Shown: positions 9,021-18,909 of the stretch, one piece after another
Layout of the letters: each line of letters begins with the position of its first letter
Position numbering within the stretch: the stretch's first letter is position 1
NCBI RefSeq assembly: GCF_000621145.1
Contig: NZ_JHZB01000001.1
Span: 124,001 to 188,000, forward strand
Length of the DNA stretch: 64,000 bases
From: Desulfobulbus elongatus DSM 2908
GTDB lineage: Bacteria; Desulfobacterota; Desulfobulbia; Desulfobulbales; Desulfobulbaceae
Reading direction: 5' to 3'
Position numbers and translations under genes: made by a program
The notes under the pieces: model-generated
Databases searched by the model: none
Told to the model about the DNA's origin: nothing
What the model saw: the letters and a program-made list of their open reading frames with translations, nothing else

Positions 9021-9266
9021 TCAGCGGCCGTCGACGTGGCTGATGACGATGCGGGGTGCATCCAGGGGGATGATTTCGGGAACGAGCCGCTGCAGTTCCT
9101 CGACGTTCCAGTCGCCGGTGCGGGCCAGGAGTGCCAGGGCTTCCTCCCTGGACGGCGCCAGCACGGTGACGTCGGCCTGGAGGTAGTTGTCCTTGTGGAT
9201 GTGCGGCTCGTCGAGCATGGACCAACTGGAAAAATGCGTGCTGTGACGCCAGACAAAAAGGTGCAT
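9021..9266 (-). CDS. Small conserved-looking hypothetical protein
   Basis: An 81-residue ORF starts at the ATG at 9266 with a strong GGAGGC ribosome site nine bases upstream, which separates it from the long reverse-frame shadow of panE. The product begins MHLFVWRHSTHFSSWSMLDE and looks like a small soluble alpha/beta protein; VTVLAPSREEALALLARTG resembles a strand-helix unit. I do not recognise a family. It is divergently arranged to panE and lies 74 bases downstream of the membrane protein stop-to-start interval. Coding is supported by the ribosome site and protein-like composition only. Confidence 0.6.
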   Translation of the reverse strand: MHLFVWRHSTHFSSWSMLDEPHIHKDNYLQADVTVLAPSREEALALLARTGDWNVEELQRLVPEIIPLDAPRIVISHVDGR

Positions 9267-9474
9267 GGGGCCTCCGGAAAGCAGGGACGGATGGACGGTT
9301 GCCACGGTTTTTTCACTGTACCCCGATGCGGCGGCCGCTGCAAACCCTGACTGCACGGCCGAAGACCGGGTTCGGGTTGACCTTTTCGGTCGATGGTTTA
9401 TAACTGTCGCCAGCGAAGACGCCGCTGGCGTGGCGGCGACGACCGGCCGCGGTCCCGGCGGGGAGGAGGGCAGC

Positions 9475-10455
9475 ATGGAGATACTGATCATCGGCGCCGG
9501 CGCCATGGGCGGTCTGTTCGCCACCCTGCTCGCTCCCCATGCGCGCGTCTGCCTCCTCACCACCAACGCGGACCATGCCCGCGCCATCAACGACAGGGGC
9601 CTGACCCTCACCGGCATGGACGGCGCGGTCCGGCGGACCGCCATGTCGGCATTGACCGCACCGGATGCGTACGACCGGCGGGCCGACCTGGTGCTGGTCT
9701 GCACCAAAGCCCGGTCCACCGGGGCGGCCGCTGCGACGGCCGGGCATCTTCTGTCCGGGGACGGTCTGGCGCTCACCCTGCAGAACGGCCTCGGCAACCT
9801 GGAGCGGCTGGCCGCCGCCGTAGGTGCGGACCGGGCGGCGGCGGGCGTCACCGCCCAGGCGGCCACGTTGCTGGCTCCCGGACACATCCGCCATGCCGGT
9901 TGCGGACCCACCGTGCTCGGCATCGGCCTCGGCCAGGCCGAGCGGCTGGGGGCGGTCGCCGACCTCTTCAACCGGGCGGGCATCGACACCCGCCTGGCCG
10001 ACGATGTCGAGGCCCTGCTCTGGTCCAAGCTGATCGTCAACGCCGGCATCAACGCCCTCACCGCCCTCGTGCGGGTGCCCAACGGCGTGCTCGCCCAGGT
10101 GCCTGCATGCGAGGCGCTGATGGCCGAGGCCGTGGCCGAGGCCGTGGCCGTGGCCAGGGCGCTCCGCATCGATCTACCCTACGACGGGCAGGAGGAACGG
10201 GTCCGGCAGGTGTGCGCCCTGACCGCCGCCAACCGGGCCTCCATGCTCCAGGACATCCTCCGGGGCGTACCCACCGAGATCGACGCGATCAACGGCGCCA
10301 TCGTCGCCAAGGGACGGGAGGTGGGTGTCCCCACCCCGGTCAACCTGCTGCTCACCCGCCTGATCAAGGCCCTGGAGGCCACCGTTTCCCATCGGATCGA
10401 ACCGTTTTCCACTGTCACTTCATCCCAGGAGACCCCATGCACCAGAAAAAGCTGA
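9475..10455 (+). CDS. panE: 2-dehydropantoate 2-reductase (ketopantoate reductase)
   Basis: The 326-residue protein would reduce 2-dehydropantoate to pantoate with NADPH, the second step of the pantothenate branch leading to coenzyme A. The N-terminal Rossmann motif GAGAMG is at residues 7-12. The C-terminal ApbA domain carries the catalytic lysine near residue 185 in LLWSKLIVNAGINAL, with the conserved downstream asparagine. The ATG at 9475 follows GGGGAGGAGGGC, so the longer frame back to 9265 is not used. Its last 19 bases overlap panB, indicating translational coupling. Family members that only resemble PanE exist, but the panB neighbour makes the assignment firm. Confidence 0.93.
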   Translation: MEILIIGAGAMGGLFATLLAPHARVCLLTTNADHARAINDRGLTLTGMDGAVRRTAMSALTAPDAYDRRADLVLVCTKARSTGAAAATAGHLLSGDGLALTLQNGLGNLERLAAAVGADRAAAGVTAQAATLLAPGHIRHAGCGPTVLGIGLGQAERLGAVADLFNRAGIDTRLADDVEALLWSKLIVNAGINALTALVRVPNGVLAQVPACEALMAEAVAEAVAVARALRIDLPYDGQEERVRQVCALTAANRASMLQDILRGVPTEIDAINGAIVAKGREVGVPTPVNLLLTRLIKALEATVSHRIEPFSTVTSSQETPCTRKS

Positions 10456-11279
10456 CCATTCCGGACATCCGCCATCGCAAAAACGGGACCCCCATCTCGG
10501 TGCTGACCGCCTACGACTATCCCTGGGGCAGGCTGGTGGATGCCGCCGGGATCGACATCGCCCTGGTGGGCGACAGCCTGGGCATGGTGGTGCTGGGCTA
10601 TCCGGACACGGTTTCGGTGACCATGGAGGAAATGATCCATCACTCCAAGGCGGTGGTGCGGGGGGTCGAGCATGCCCTGGTGGTCACCGACATGCCCTTC
10701 GGCTCCTACAACAGCTCGATGCCGGCGGCCATCAACAACGCCACCCGCCTGCTCAAGGAGGGGCGGGCCGACGCGGTCAAGGTCGAGGGCGGCGTGGCCA
10801 TGGCCGAGACCGTGGCGGCCATCGTCCGCGCCGGCATCCCGGTGCAGGGGCATATCGGCCTGACGCCGCAGACCGCCACCAGCCTCGGCGGTTTCAAGGT
10901 CCAGGGCAAGAGCGCCCACGCGGCCCAGCAGCTGCTCGATGACGCCCGTGCCCTGGAGGAGGCCGGCTGCTTTTCCATCGTGCTCGAAGCCATTCCCGCG
11001 CCCCTGGCCGAGCACATCACCAAGGCGATCTCCATTCCCACCATCGGCATCGGCGCCGGGCCGGGCTGCGACGGCCAGGTGCTGGTGATCCACGACCTGG
11101 TCGGCCTCTACGACCGGTTCACCCCCAAATTCGTCAAGCAGTACGCCAGGATCAACGAACAGGTGGCCGCGGCCCTGGCCCAGTACAAGACCGAGGTGGA
11201 GAGCCGCGCCTTCCCGGACGAGGCCCACAGCTTCAGCATGAAGGCCGAGGAAATGGATAAGCTGCTCCAGTTGTACTGA
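10437..11279 (+). CDS. panB: 3-methyl-2-oxobutanoate hydroxymethyltransferase
   Basis: The 280-residue enzyme transfers a hydroxymethyl group from methylene-tetrahydrofolate to 3-methyl-2-oxobutanoate, giving 2-dehydropantoate, the substrate of the overlapping panE product. The family block TAYDYPWGRLVDAAGIDIALVGDS (residues 24-47, metal-binding D46) is followed by VTDMPFGSYN, VKVEGG, HIGLTPQ and the catalytic-glutamate block FSIVLEAIP. Length and order are normal for PanB. The start lies within panE, with CAGGAGACC upstream. The substrate 3-methyl-2-oxobutanoate is also the last keto acid of valine synthesis, whose ilvBN genes sit at 59-61 kb. panC and panD are not in the window. Confidence 0.97.
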   Translation: MHQKKLTIPDIRHRKNGTPISVLTAYDYPWGRLVDAAGIDIALVGDSLGMVVLGYPDTVSVTMEEMIHHSKAVVRGVEHALVVTDMPFGSYNSSMPAAINNATRLLKEGRADAVKVEGGVAMAETVAAIVRAGIPVQGHIGLTPQTATSLGGFKVQGKSAHAAQQLLDDARALEEAGCFSIVLEAIPAPLAEHITKAISIPTIGIGAGPGCDGQVLVIHDLVGLYDRFTPKFVKQYARINEQVAAALAQYKTEVESRAFPDEAHSFSMKAEEMDKLLQLY

Positions 11280-11289
11280 TGGGGACGAT

Positions 11290-11649
11290 TTACGGCGCGG
11301 GCGCGGCCCGGTCCAGGTCGCGGTAGGCGACGGCAACGAAACGCGGAGTGCAGACGGCGAGGAAGATGAGGTCGACCGTGCCGGTGTTGGCGATCCGCTG
11401 GCGGCAGCCGGGCGGGATGCGGACCGCATCTCCCGGCCGCACATCCCTGGGCGCTAGGTCGCCCACCTCCACCCGGCCGCTTCCCTCGACGATCAGGTAG
11501 CGCTCTTCGATTCCCGCAAGGCTGTGCCAGCGGGTGGTGCGGCCCGGCTCGACCCGGGCGCGGGCCACCGACACCGCCGGGTCCGCCGGGGTGTTGTGCA
11601 GTTCGATGATGAAACAACCTTCCTCGAAGTAATACTCATCCGGCATCAT
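11290..11649 (-). CDS. Cupin-domain protein
   Basis: The 119-residue protein is a single cupin barrel. The first cupin block appears as ARVEPGRTTRWHSLAGIEERYLIVEGSGRVEVG, with a histidine and glutamates placed for metal binding, and the second as RPGDAVRIPPGCRQRIANTGTVDLIF. Two adjacent ATGs (11649 and 11646) could start it. It is the last gene of an AraC regulator, LysE exporter, cupin series on the minus strand and ends ten bases from the convergent panB stop, so the genes abut with no space for a terminator. The substrate is unknown; a small-molecule-binding or isomerase role is typical of the fold. Confidence 0.85.
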   Translation of the reverse strand: MMPDEYYFEEGCFIIELHNTPADPAVSVARARVEPGRTTRWHSLAGIEERYLIVEGSGRVEVGDLAPRDVRPGDAVRIPPGCRQRIANTGTVDLIFLAVCTPRFVAVAYRDLDRAAPAP

Positions 11650-11678
11650 GATGCGGCTCTCCCCGCCGTGCAGTTGTG

Positions 11679-12290
11679 TCAGTCAAGGGCCAGGAACACG
11701 CCGAACAGGGCGAGCGCGGCCCCGGCGCCTTTCTCGATCCGGAAAATCCACAGACCCAGCCGGGCCTTGATCCACCTGTTGCCCACGGCCATGGCCACGC
11801 CCATGTCCCAGAACAGCACCAGTCCGGCCATCCACAGGCCGTACAGGCCGCGCAGGCCCAGGCTGGTCTGCGGCGACACCATGGCGGTGAACAGGCTGAG
11901 ATAGAAAATGGCGTTCTTGGGGTTGAGCATACCCGAGAGAAAGCCCACGGTAAACTGTTGCCGCAGGCTCGCCGCATGGAGAAAAGAGGGGGAGCCGTGG
12001 CCCTCGTCCAGGGGCCGCATGGGCGCGCGCAGCAGCAGAATGCCAAGGTAGATCAGGTAGGCGGCGCCGAAAAAACGGAGGATCAGCATCAGGCCGGTCC
12101 ACTGCCGCACCGTCTCCAGGCCGAGCACCGCCAGCAGCAGGTAGAGGGCGTTGGCCCCGGCGATCCCGGCGCAGACGGCAAAGGCATGGCGCAGGGGCAG
12201 GCGTAGCGCGGTCTGGAGAATCAGGAAAAAATCCGGCCCCGGACTGAGCAGGGCCAGGAAATGGGCCGAGGCGATGAGCAGGAACTCCAT
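11679..12290 (-). CDS. LysE/RhtB family amino-acid exporter
   Basis: The 203-residue inner-membrane protein has the family hallmark near the N-terminus, LLSPGPDFFLILQTAL, followed by six hydrophobic segments and the mid-protein FLSGMLNPKNAIFYLSLF block. The ATG at 12290 has GGAGGAGTTC directly upstream, so the longer frame into the AraC gene is rejected. The gene follows an AraC-type regulator on the same strand by 47 bases, a common pairing in which the regulator senses an amino acid and controls its export. The exported compound cannot be named from sequence. Confidence 0.93.
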   Translation of the reverse strand: MEFLLIASAHFLALLSPGPDFFLILQTALRLPLRHAFAVCAGIAGANALYLLLAVLGLETVRQWTGLMLILRFFGAAYLIYLGILLLRAPMRPLDEGHGSPSFLHAASLRQQFTVGFLSGMLNPKNAIFYLSLFTAMVSPQTSLGLRGLYGLWMAGLVLFWDMGVAMAVGNRWIKARLGLWIFRIEKGAGAALALFGVFLALD

Positions 12291-12337
12291 GAACTCCTCC
12301 GTTTTTGCCGGGGAGTATAGAGGATTTTTCCGGGCGG

Positions 12338-13144
12338 TTATTGGACGAAATTGACCTGGTATTCCCGCGGGGTGACCGTGGTCATGGCCTTGAAGTGGCG
12401 GTGGAAGTGGCTTTGGTCGAAGAAGCCGCACTCGAGCGCGGTCTCGGCGATGTCCCGGCCCTGGCGGAGCAGATGGCGGGCATGGTCGATCCGGCAGTTG
12501 GTGCGGTAGGCGTGGGGGGTGATGCCGGTGGCCTCCTTGAACTGGCGGATCAGGGTGCAGGCGTTGGCGCCCATCTCGGTTGCCAGGCACTCCAGAGTGA
12601 GGTCGGCAGCCAGATCGGCGGCCAGCCGGTCCCTGAGCTGCTCGACCCGCTGGCTGGCCGGCCGGGCAGGTTCGCCCGGATTGCAGGCGCGGACAAAGAC
12701 GGCTTCCATTAGCTCAAGGAGTTGCTGTTCCTTGGCCAGCAACGGCCCCGGCACCATCAGGCAGGCCATGGCCGCGCGGAAGTGTTCGTACAGGCGGGTA
12801 TCCTCCAGCAGCGGCCGCCGGACCGGCACGAACCGTTCCACCCGCCAGAGCGATTGCTGCACCCGCAGGCACCAATCGGTCTGGAGGTAGAGCATGAAAT
12901 AGCTGCGCGGGGCAGCTGTTTCATGGTTGCAGGCGTGCAGGGTCTCGGGATTGATCAGGGCGAAGCCGCCTGGCCGCAGGCGGTGGCACTGGCCGTCGGC
13001 GCGATAGAGGATCTCGCCCTCCTCGACCGCGCCGATGCTGAAACACCGGTGCATGTGCGGCTTGAAGGTGCGGGTGCTCTGCCGGGAAAAGCGGCCCTCG
13101 GCAAAGGAAAGCCGCGGGTCGGCGAAAAAGCGTTCGTCGGCCAT
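12338..13144 (-). CDS. AraC family transcriptional regulator
   Basis: The 268-residue protein has an N-terminal cupin-like ligand-binding domain (about 1-140, with HMHRCFSIGAVEEGEILYRADG) and a C-terminal pair of helix-turn-helices of the AraC/XylS class. The last helix block reads IAETALECGFFDQSHFHRHFKAMTTVTPREY, matching the family signature. It lies just upstream of a LysE-type exporter on the same strand and very probably regulates it. The ATG at 13144 is followed by a normal N-terminus. Confidence 0.94.
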   Translation of the reverse strand: MADERFFADPRLSFAEGRFSRQSTRTFKPHMHRCFSIGAVEEGEILYRADGQCHRLRPGGFALINPETLHACNHETAAPRSYFMLYLQTDWCLRVQQSLWRVERFVPVRRPLLEDTRLYEHFRAAMACLMVPGPLLAKEQQLLELMEAVFVRACNPGEPARPASQRVEQLRDRLAADLAADLTLECLATEMGANACTLIRQFKEATGITPHAYRTNCRIDHARHLLRQGRDIAETALECGFFDQSHFHRHFKAMTTVTPREYQVNFVQ

Positions 13145-13169
13145 TTCCTTCCTTTTCGGAATCCGATAC

Positions 13170-13469
13170 TCACCCCAGCTTCCGCTCCACGCTCTGCACC
13201 TTATCGGCCATGGTCTGGTCGCGGTCGGTGCGGGTGCCGAGCTTGATGGTGGTGGTGATGCGCGGCGCGCCCATCTCGTGCACCCGCTCGTGGCAGCGCT
13301 TGACCGCCGCCATCACCGCATCCCACTCGCCTTCGATGTTGGTGCCGTAGGCGTGCAACTGCGACTTGAGGCCGGCCTCCTGCAAGACCCGGTGGCATTC
13401 GGCCACATACTTCGAAACGGAAACGCCCACCCCCAGCGGCACCAGGCACAAATCCAGAATCACATGCAT
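13170..13469 (-). CDS. MTH1187/YkoF-type thiamine-binding protein (DUF77)
   Basis: The 99-residue protein belongs to the MTH1187 family (DUF77), small ferredoxin-fold proteins reported to bind thiamine or its pyrimidine part. The blocks VILDLCLVPLGVGVSVSKYVAECHRVLQEAG, LHAYGTNIEGEWDAVMAAVKRCHERVHEMGAPRITTTIKLGTRTD are characteristic. The ATG at 13469 has GGAGGAGGAAGAG just upstream; the ORF extends five codons further, but that start lacks a site. No TPP riboswitch-like sequence was seen upstream. It ends 25 bases before the AraC gene on the same strand. Physiological role is uncertain. Confidence 0.88.
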   Translation of the reverse strand: MHVILDLCLVPLGVGVSVSKYVAECHRVLQEAGLKSQLHAYGTNIEGEWDAVMAAVKRCHERVHEMGAPRITTTIKLGTRTDRDQTMADKVQSVERKLG

Positions 13470-13639
13470 CTCTTCCTCCTCCATCCGGGGCTATCCCCGT
13501 GGTGGCAGCCGTGTTGAAACAATTGAAAAACCAGTGCGTTCTCAGACGGTTCTGATTCCCCATGCTTCGTGATCGATTTTTCCACTATGCTACAGAGACA
13601 TACCGAAGACAACCGCAAATTCCACCTCCGCGGCGGCCC

Positions 13640-15907
13640 TTACTTGGCGGGCGGAGGCGCGGGCTTGTCCGATGCCGGTGCGGACGTCTGCGGCGGCACT
13701 GCCTGTCCCTCGGCCTTGTCCATCTGGGTGGTGAACAACGGCTTGAGTTGCCGGCCGATCTGCTGGATGAAGCCGTGCTGCCAGGCCAGTCCCAGGGCGG
13801 TGAGCAGGGCCAGCAGGATCAGCCACCGCTTCCAGGGCGTTTTCTTTTCGGCAAAGGGATCGCTCAGGGTCCGTTCGGCCCCCTTGGGCAGTTCGGCCAT
13901 CTTGGTCAGGGTCGAACCGAAGGGGATGTTGATCGCGGCCCTGGCGTTGACCGCCCAGCCGTTGGCGTCGAGAATCGGCCCCAGGTTGCGCTGGCGCAGC
14001 TTGAGATAGGCGATCAGCATCGACGGTCCGGAAATGGCCAGAACGATCCCGGCCACGGCCAGCGGCATTTCCCAGAGGGGCAGGGCCAGGAAACCGCCGA
14101 TGACCGTGGCGACGGCCGTGCCGATGGCGCCCAGAGCCAGGCCGATGGCGGCGAAGATGCCGGCGAACTTACCGACGTCGAAGGGTGCCGGCGCGGCTGG
14201 TGGCACGGCCGCGACCGTGGTGGCCTTGGCGCCGGCATTGGCGATGCCGGTACTGGCGCTGCTGTCCATCTCCTTGACCTTGGCGGCGGCGAATTTCTCG
14301 ATCTGCTCGCCGATCATGCGGGCGATTCGTTTGTAGGGCGCCCAGAACGCCTGGGACACGGAGATGGGATGGTCGATGATCTTGACGATGGTCGCATCCC
14401 AGTCGCAGCCCTTGCGGTCGTAAAAGACGCCGTTGCGGCCGACCATCAGGTTGTCGGCGTCACCGCCGGTGAAGGCGGCGGCGATCAGCATCTGTTCGCT
14501 GCTGCCGCGGCGCCGGCAGTCGCAGTAGGCCAGATAGGTTCGGCTGAGGAGGGCCAGTTGGCTGTGCGTTTCGATGTTTTCCACCCGGACGCACAGTTCG
14601 CAAGCCCGGCCGTCGAGGTACAGGGTCCCGGCCTGGAAGATGGCCGTGGAACCCTGGGCGTAGAAATCGCGGAACGAGACGAAATTGTTGAGCAGGCGGT
14701 AGAGGTCGCGGTGCAAATGCACCAGCCGGACCACCTTGTCGATGCCCGCCACCTGTTCGGCCAGGCGAAGGTCGCGCTCCAAGAGCTGTTCCAGTTGTTC
14801 GCGGTCCGGTCCCCGGAGGATTTCCCGGATCCGTGCCAGTCCCAAAGCCTCGACCTCGGCGCCGGCCTTTTCGGCCTGCCAGGCTTCGTAGGGCGCGAAG
14901 GTGGCCTTGATCCGCTGCCATTGGTCCTCGTCCAGATGCTCGGCCTGGCCGAACAGGGGCGTGACGATCAGCCGGGCGAATTCCCCGATGGCGGCGGCCC
15001 AGGCGGGGTTGACGCCGTTGGTCAGCGGCAGGGCGCGGCCGGCCCGGATGCGCGCCAGGGGGATCCGGGCCAGCTCGGCGGAGGCGCCGTGCAGATCCTG
15101 GGCGGCCAGGGTTTCGTAGGTGGCGGGGGACGGGTTGAGCGGTGTCTCCGCCTGGGGATCGTAGGCGGCCAGGCCGCAACGGATGAAATAGTCGTCGATT
15201 TTGCCCTGCAGGGCGGCGTAGCTTCGCACGGCGGCATGGGTGGCGTCGCCGAAGGGGAGGATGGCGCCGTCGCCGGTCGCCCGGTCCCACCATTGGACAT
15301 AGAGCCGGGCCGCCTCGAAGAAGGCCTCGATCCGTTCCCGGGACACGCCGGGCTTGCCGCTGCGATCCTCGTCGCTGCCCATGCAGGCCAGGATCTCCTC
15401 GATCAGGCGCGCGGTGTTCTCTTCTCCGGCGGCATGCAGCGGCACGATGCCGTCGCCGTTGAGGACCGATTCGTGCAGCAGCGAGGCGGTATCGGTCACG
15501 TCCGCCATGGAGACGCTGTCGGCCTCGGGTTTGCCGCGATAGGCCAGCAGTTGCCGGGCCGAGGCCAGGAGTCGCCGCCCTTCCGGATGGCCGGCGTCGA
15601 TGGCCGCAAGGGGCAGTTCGGCCGAACCGACCAGTAAGCTGTCCGGATCGGCAAGCACCGCACAGGTCCAGTCCGCCGCCGCCAGCACCTCCTGGACGCG
15701 GACCCTGCCGTCGCCGTCGCTGTCGAGCAAAGCCAGGGTCTGGGTATCGAACTCCAGGCCGGTGACCGGGCAGCTCAGCGCTGCCCACAGTTTCTGATCC
15801 AGTTCGGCCAGGTGGCGGATATCCTCGCCGGTTTCCAGGCGGACCTGATCGAAGCCGCCCAGGCGACAAAATCGCCAGCGATGGGCGCCGGGTGTATTCC
15901 ATTCCAT
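13640..15907 (-). CDS. Large EF-hand-like membrane protein of unknown function
   Basis: The 755-residue protein has no family I recognise. Residues 62-73 (DSDGDGRVRVQE) form a textbook EF-hand loop with acids at positions 1, 3, 5 and 12. Two degenerate loops follow (around LNGDGIVPLH and GSDEDRSGKPGV). A long soluble middle (about 180-540) is rich in helices and contains YLAYCDCRRRGSS. Near 590-660 there are two to three hydrophobic, glycine- and alanine-rich helices, another membrane helix lies near 705 (RWLILLALLTALGLAW), and the tail is rich in Pro, Ala and Gln. The ATG at 15907 follows GAGGAGGCTCTC. A calcium-responsive envelope or inner-membrane role is possible but is only inference. 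No signal peptide is visible. Confidence 0.85.
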   Translation of the reverse strand: MEWNTPGAHRWRFCRLGGFDQVRLETGEDIRHLAELDQKLWAALSCPVTGLEFDTQTLALLDSDGDGRVRVQEVLAAADWTCAVLADPDSLLVGSAELPLAAIDAGHPEGRRLLASARQLLAYRGKPEADSVSMADVTDTASLLHESVLNGDGIVPLHAAGEENTARLIEEILACMGSDEDRSGKPGVSRERIEAFFEAARLYVQWWDRATGDGAILPFGDATHAAVRSYAALQGKIDDYFIRCGLAAYDPQAETPLNPSPATYETLAAQDLHGASAELARIPLARIRAGRALPLTNGVNPAWAAAIGEFARLIVTPLFGQAEHLDEDQWQRIKATFAPYEAWQAEKAGAEVEALGLARIREILRGPDREQLEQLLERDLRLAEQVAGIDKVVRLVHLHRDLYRLLNNFVSFRDFYAQGSTAIFQAGTLYLDGRACELCVRVENIETHSQLALLSRTYLAYCDCRRRGSSEQMLIAAAFTGGDADNLMVGRNGVFYDRKGCDWDATIVKIIDHPISVSQAFWAPYKRIARMIGEQIEKFAAAKVKEMDSSASTGIANAGAKATTVAAVPPAAPAPFDVGKFAGIFAAIGLALGAIGTAVATVIGGFLALPLWEMPLAVAGIVLAISGPSMLIAYLKLRQRNLGPILDANGWAVNARAAINIPFGSTLTKMAELPKGAERTLSDPFAEKKTPWKRWLILLALLTALGLAWQHGFIQQIGRQLKPLFTTQMDKAEGQAVPPQTSAPASDKPAPPPAK

Positions 15908-16034
15908 GCGAGAGCCTCCTCGAAGGTAAAAGTAAGCCGCAAAAAAGGATGTTTTTCAGCAGGGTTACCGGATGTGGCCAAAAAATCCACCGGTTTTTCG
16001 GCGGGTCTTGCCCGCCGGCGCGGGCCGGAACGGT

Positions 16035-16075
16035 CAGGCCCTTGCCGCGCAAGGATTCCTGCGGGCAAGGGCCTG
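16035..16075. repeat. 12-bp perfect inverted repeat between lipoprotein and EF-hand genes
   Basis: CAGGCCCTTGCC at 16035-16046 is repeated in inverse form at 16064-16075 with a 17-base loop. No T-tract follows on either strand, so it is not a standard intrinsic terminator. It could stabilise an mRNA end or separate expression of the two minus-strand genes. Confidence 0.6.
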
Positions 16076-16123
16076 GCGCATTTCGAACGGGGCGCCCCAC
16101 CCGGGCGAGAGGGGAAAAACGGC

Positions 16124-16651
16124 TTACTGGCAGCGGAGCAGGGCCACCTGCATGATGAGGGGCGTGTCAAAGACCGCGCCGGCCTTGCCCCATTCCCTGT
16201 AGCCGAGGGTCACCCACTCGCCTTGCCGCTCCCAGACTTCGTAGCCGAACTTCCAGCCGCCGCACTGCTCGGCGCAGAGGTACTCGTGGGCCGGACCGTA
16301 ATAGAGAAACCGCGGGCCGTCGTCGTCCTCGCCCTGGCGGGTCTGGCCGATCAGCACCCGGTCGGCCCCCCGTGTCCTGGCCTCGGTCAGCACGGCGGCC
16401 TCCACGGCCTGGCCCGAGGATTTGGCCGGAAACTGCACCAGCGCCTCGGCGAACACCCGGCAGTTTCTGTCGACCTGGGCCGGTTGAAAGGCGACGGCGG
16501 TGGTGGCGGTGGCCGGATAGACCGGCCCGCTGTAGGCGGTCTGGTCGGGCCCGCCCAGGCCGACCAACTCCGTGACACTGTCCTTGACGCCGCAACCGGC
16601 GAGGGCGACCAGGGTGGCCGCGATCAGAAGGCAACGAACTGTTCTCGACAT
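16124..16651 (-). CDS. Predicted lipoprotein
   Basis: The 175-residue product begins with a short basic region and hydrophobic core ending in the lipobox LVALAGC, so it should be lipid-modified at that cysteine. The mature part includes six further cysteines (for example HEYLCAEQCGGWKFGYEVW) and a WERQGEWVTLGYREWG stretch. I recognise no family. The ATG at 16651 with GCGGAGTGAATGT upstream is chosen over the ORF start at 16690. It lies upstream of the EF-hand membrane-protein gene on the same strand, separated by 216 bases that contain a 12-bp inverted repeat. Confidence 0.8.
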   Translation of the reverse strand: MSRTVRCLLIAATLVALAGCGVKDSVTELVGLGGPDQTAYSGPVYPATATTAVAFQPAQVDRNCRVFAEALVQFPAKSSGQAVEAAVLTEARTRGADRVLIGQTRQGEDDDGPRFLYYGPAHEYLCAEQCGGWKFGYEVWERQGEWVTLGYREWGKAGAVFDTPLIMQVALLRCQ

Positions 16652-17042
16652 ACATTCACTCCGCATAGATTTCGCTTGTTGTCCGGACAAGGCGGACGAC
16701 CGCCTTTTTCCGGCTCGTTATGGATCGCTGTTCCCAAAAAAAGCAGGACTGCGGGAAGAAAGCAAGCAGAAAAGCGCCGCCGCCCCGGTGACGGGTCGCC
16801 GGCGGGGAGGACGGCTTTTTCCCGTCAAAAAGACGATTCCGCCCAGGCGTGTCTCCGGGGTAAGGGCGCCTCACCACTGCCTTTTCGCGAGAAGAATTGC
16901 CGGATCGGCGGGATGCGGGTAAGATGGCGCCGGGCGTCGTCCAAGGGGATGGCCGCCTCGTTTCATGGGAAAGAACAATCGCGACAACCGGTATCGGCCC
17001 GAATCATGGGGCCCGGTTGACTGAAAAAAACAGAGAGTACCA
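16652..17042. other. Divergent intergenic region, lipoprotein / ettA
   Basis: This 391-base stretch separates two divergently transcribed genes and must hold both promoters. I find no convincing ORF with a ribosome site, no RNA gene and no strong -35/-10 pair. The only local structure is a short GACGG...CCGTC hairpin near 16810. Confidence 0.5.
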
Positions 17043-18728
<1,686 letters not shown>

Positions 18729-18909
18729 TCCGTCCGCGGCAAGGCGCGGGCAGGATGGACCGGCGTGCCGGCCATCGTACTTTCTCGTGGCGGAACTCCT
18801 CGGATGTGCTTATATATCCAGCCATGATTCCTGCGGATAACGAACAGAAGAAAATCCTACAATGTGGGGAAATGGCGGGTCGGTTCGACCCTGAAGGGAT
18901 GCAGCGACC

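Noticed and set aside
13470-13639. TPP riboswitch upstream of the thiamine-binding protein gene.
   Set aside because: A CTGAGA block is present on the minus strand, but the other conserved parts of the thi box are missing.
16035-16075. Intrinsic terminator between the lipoprotein and EF-hand genes.
   Set aside because: The stem is perfect, but no T-tract follows on either strand; kept only as an inverted repeat.
18729-18909. SAM riboswitch in front of metX.
   Set aside because: No SAM-I, SAM-II or SAH-type core was recognisable and there is no terminator-anti-terminator pair before the start.
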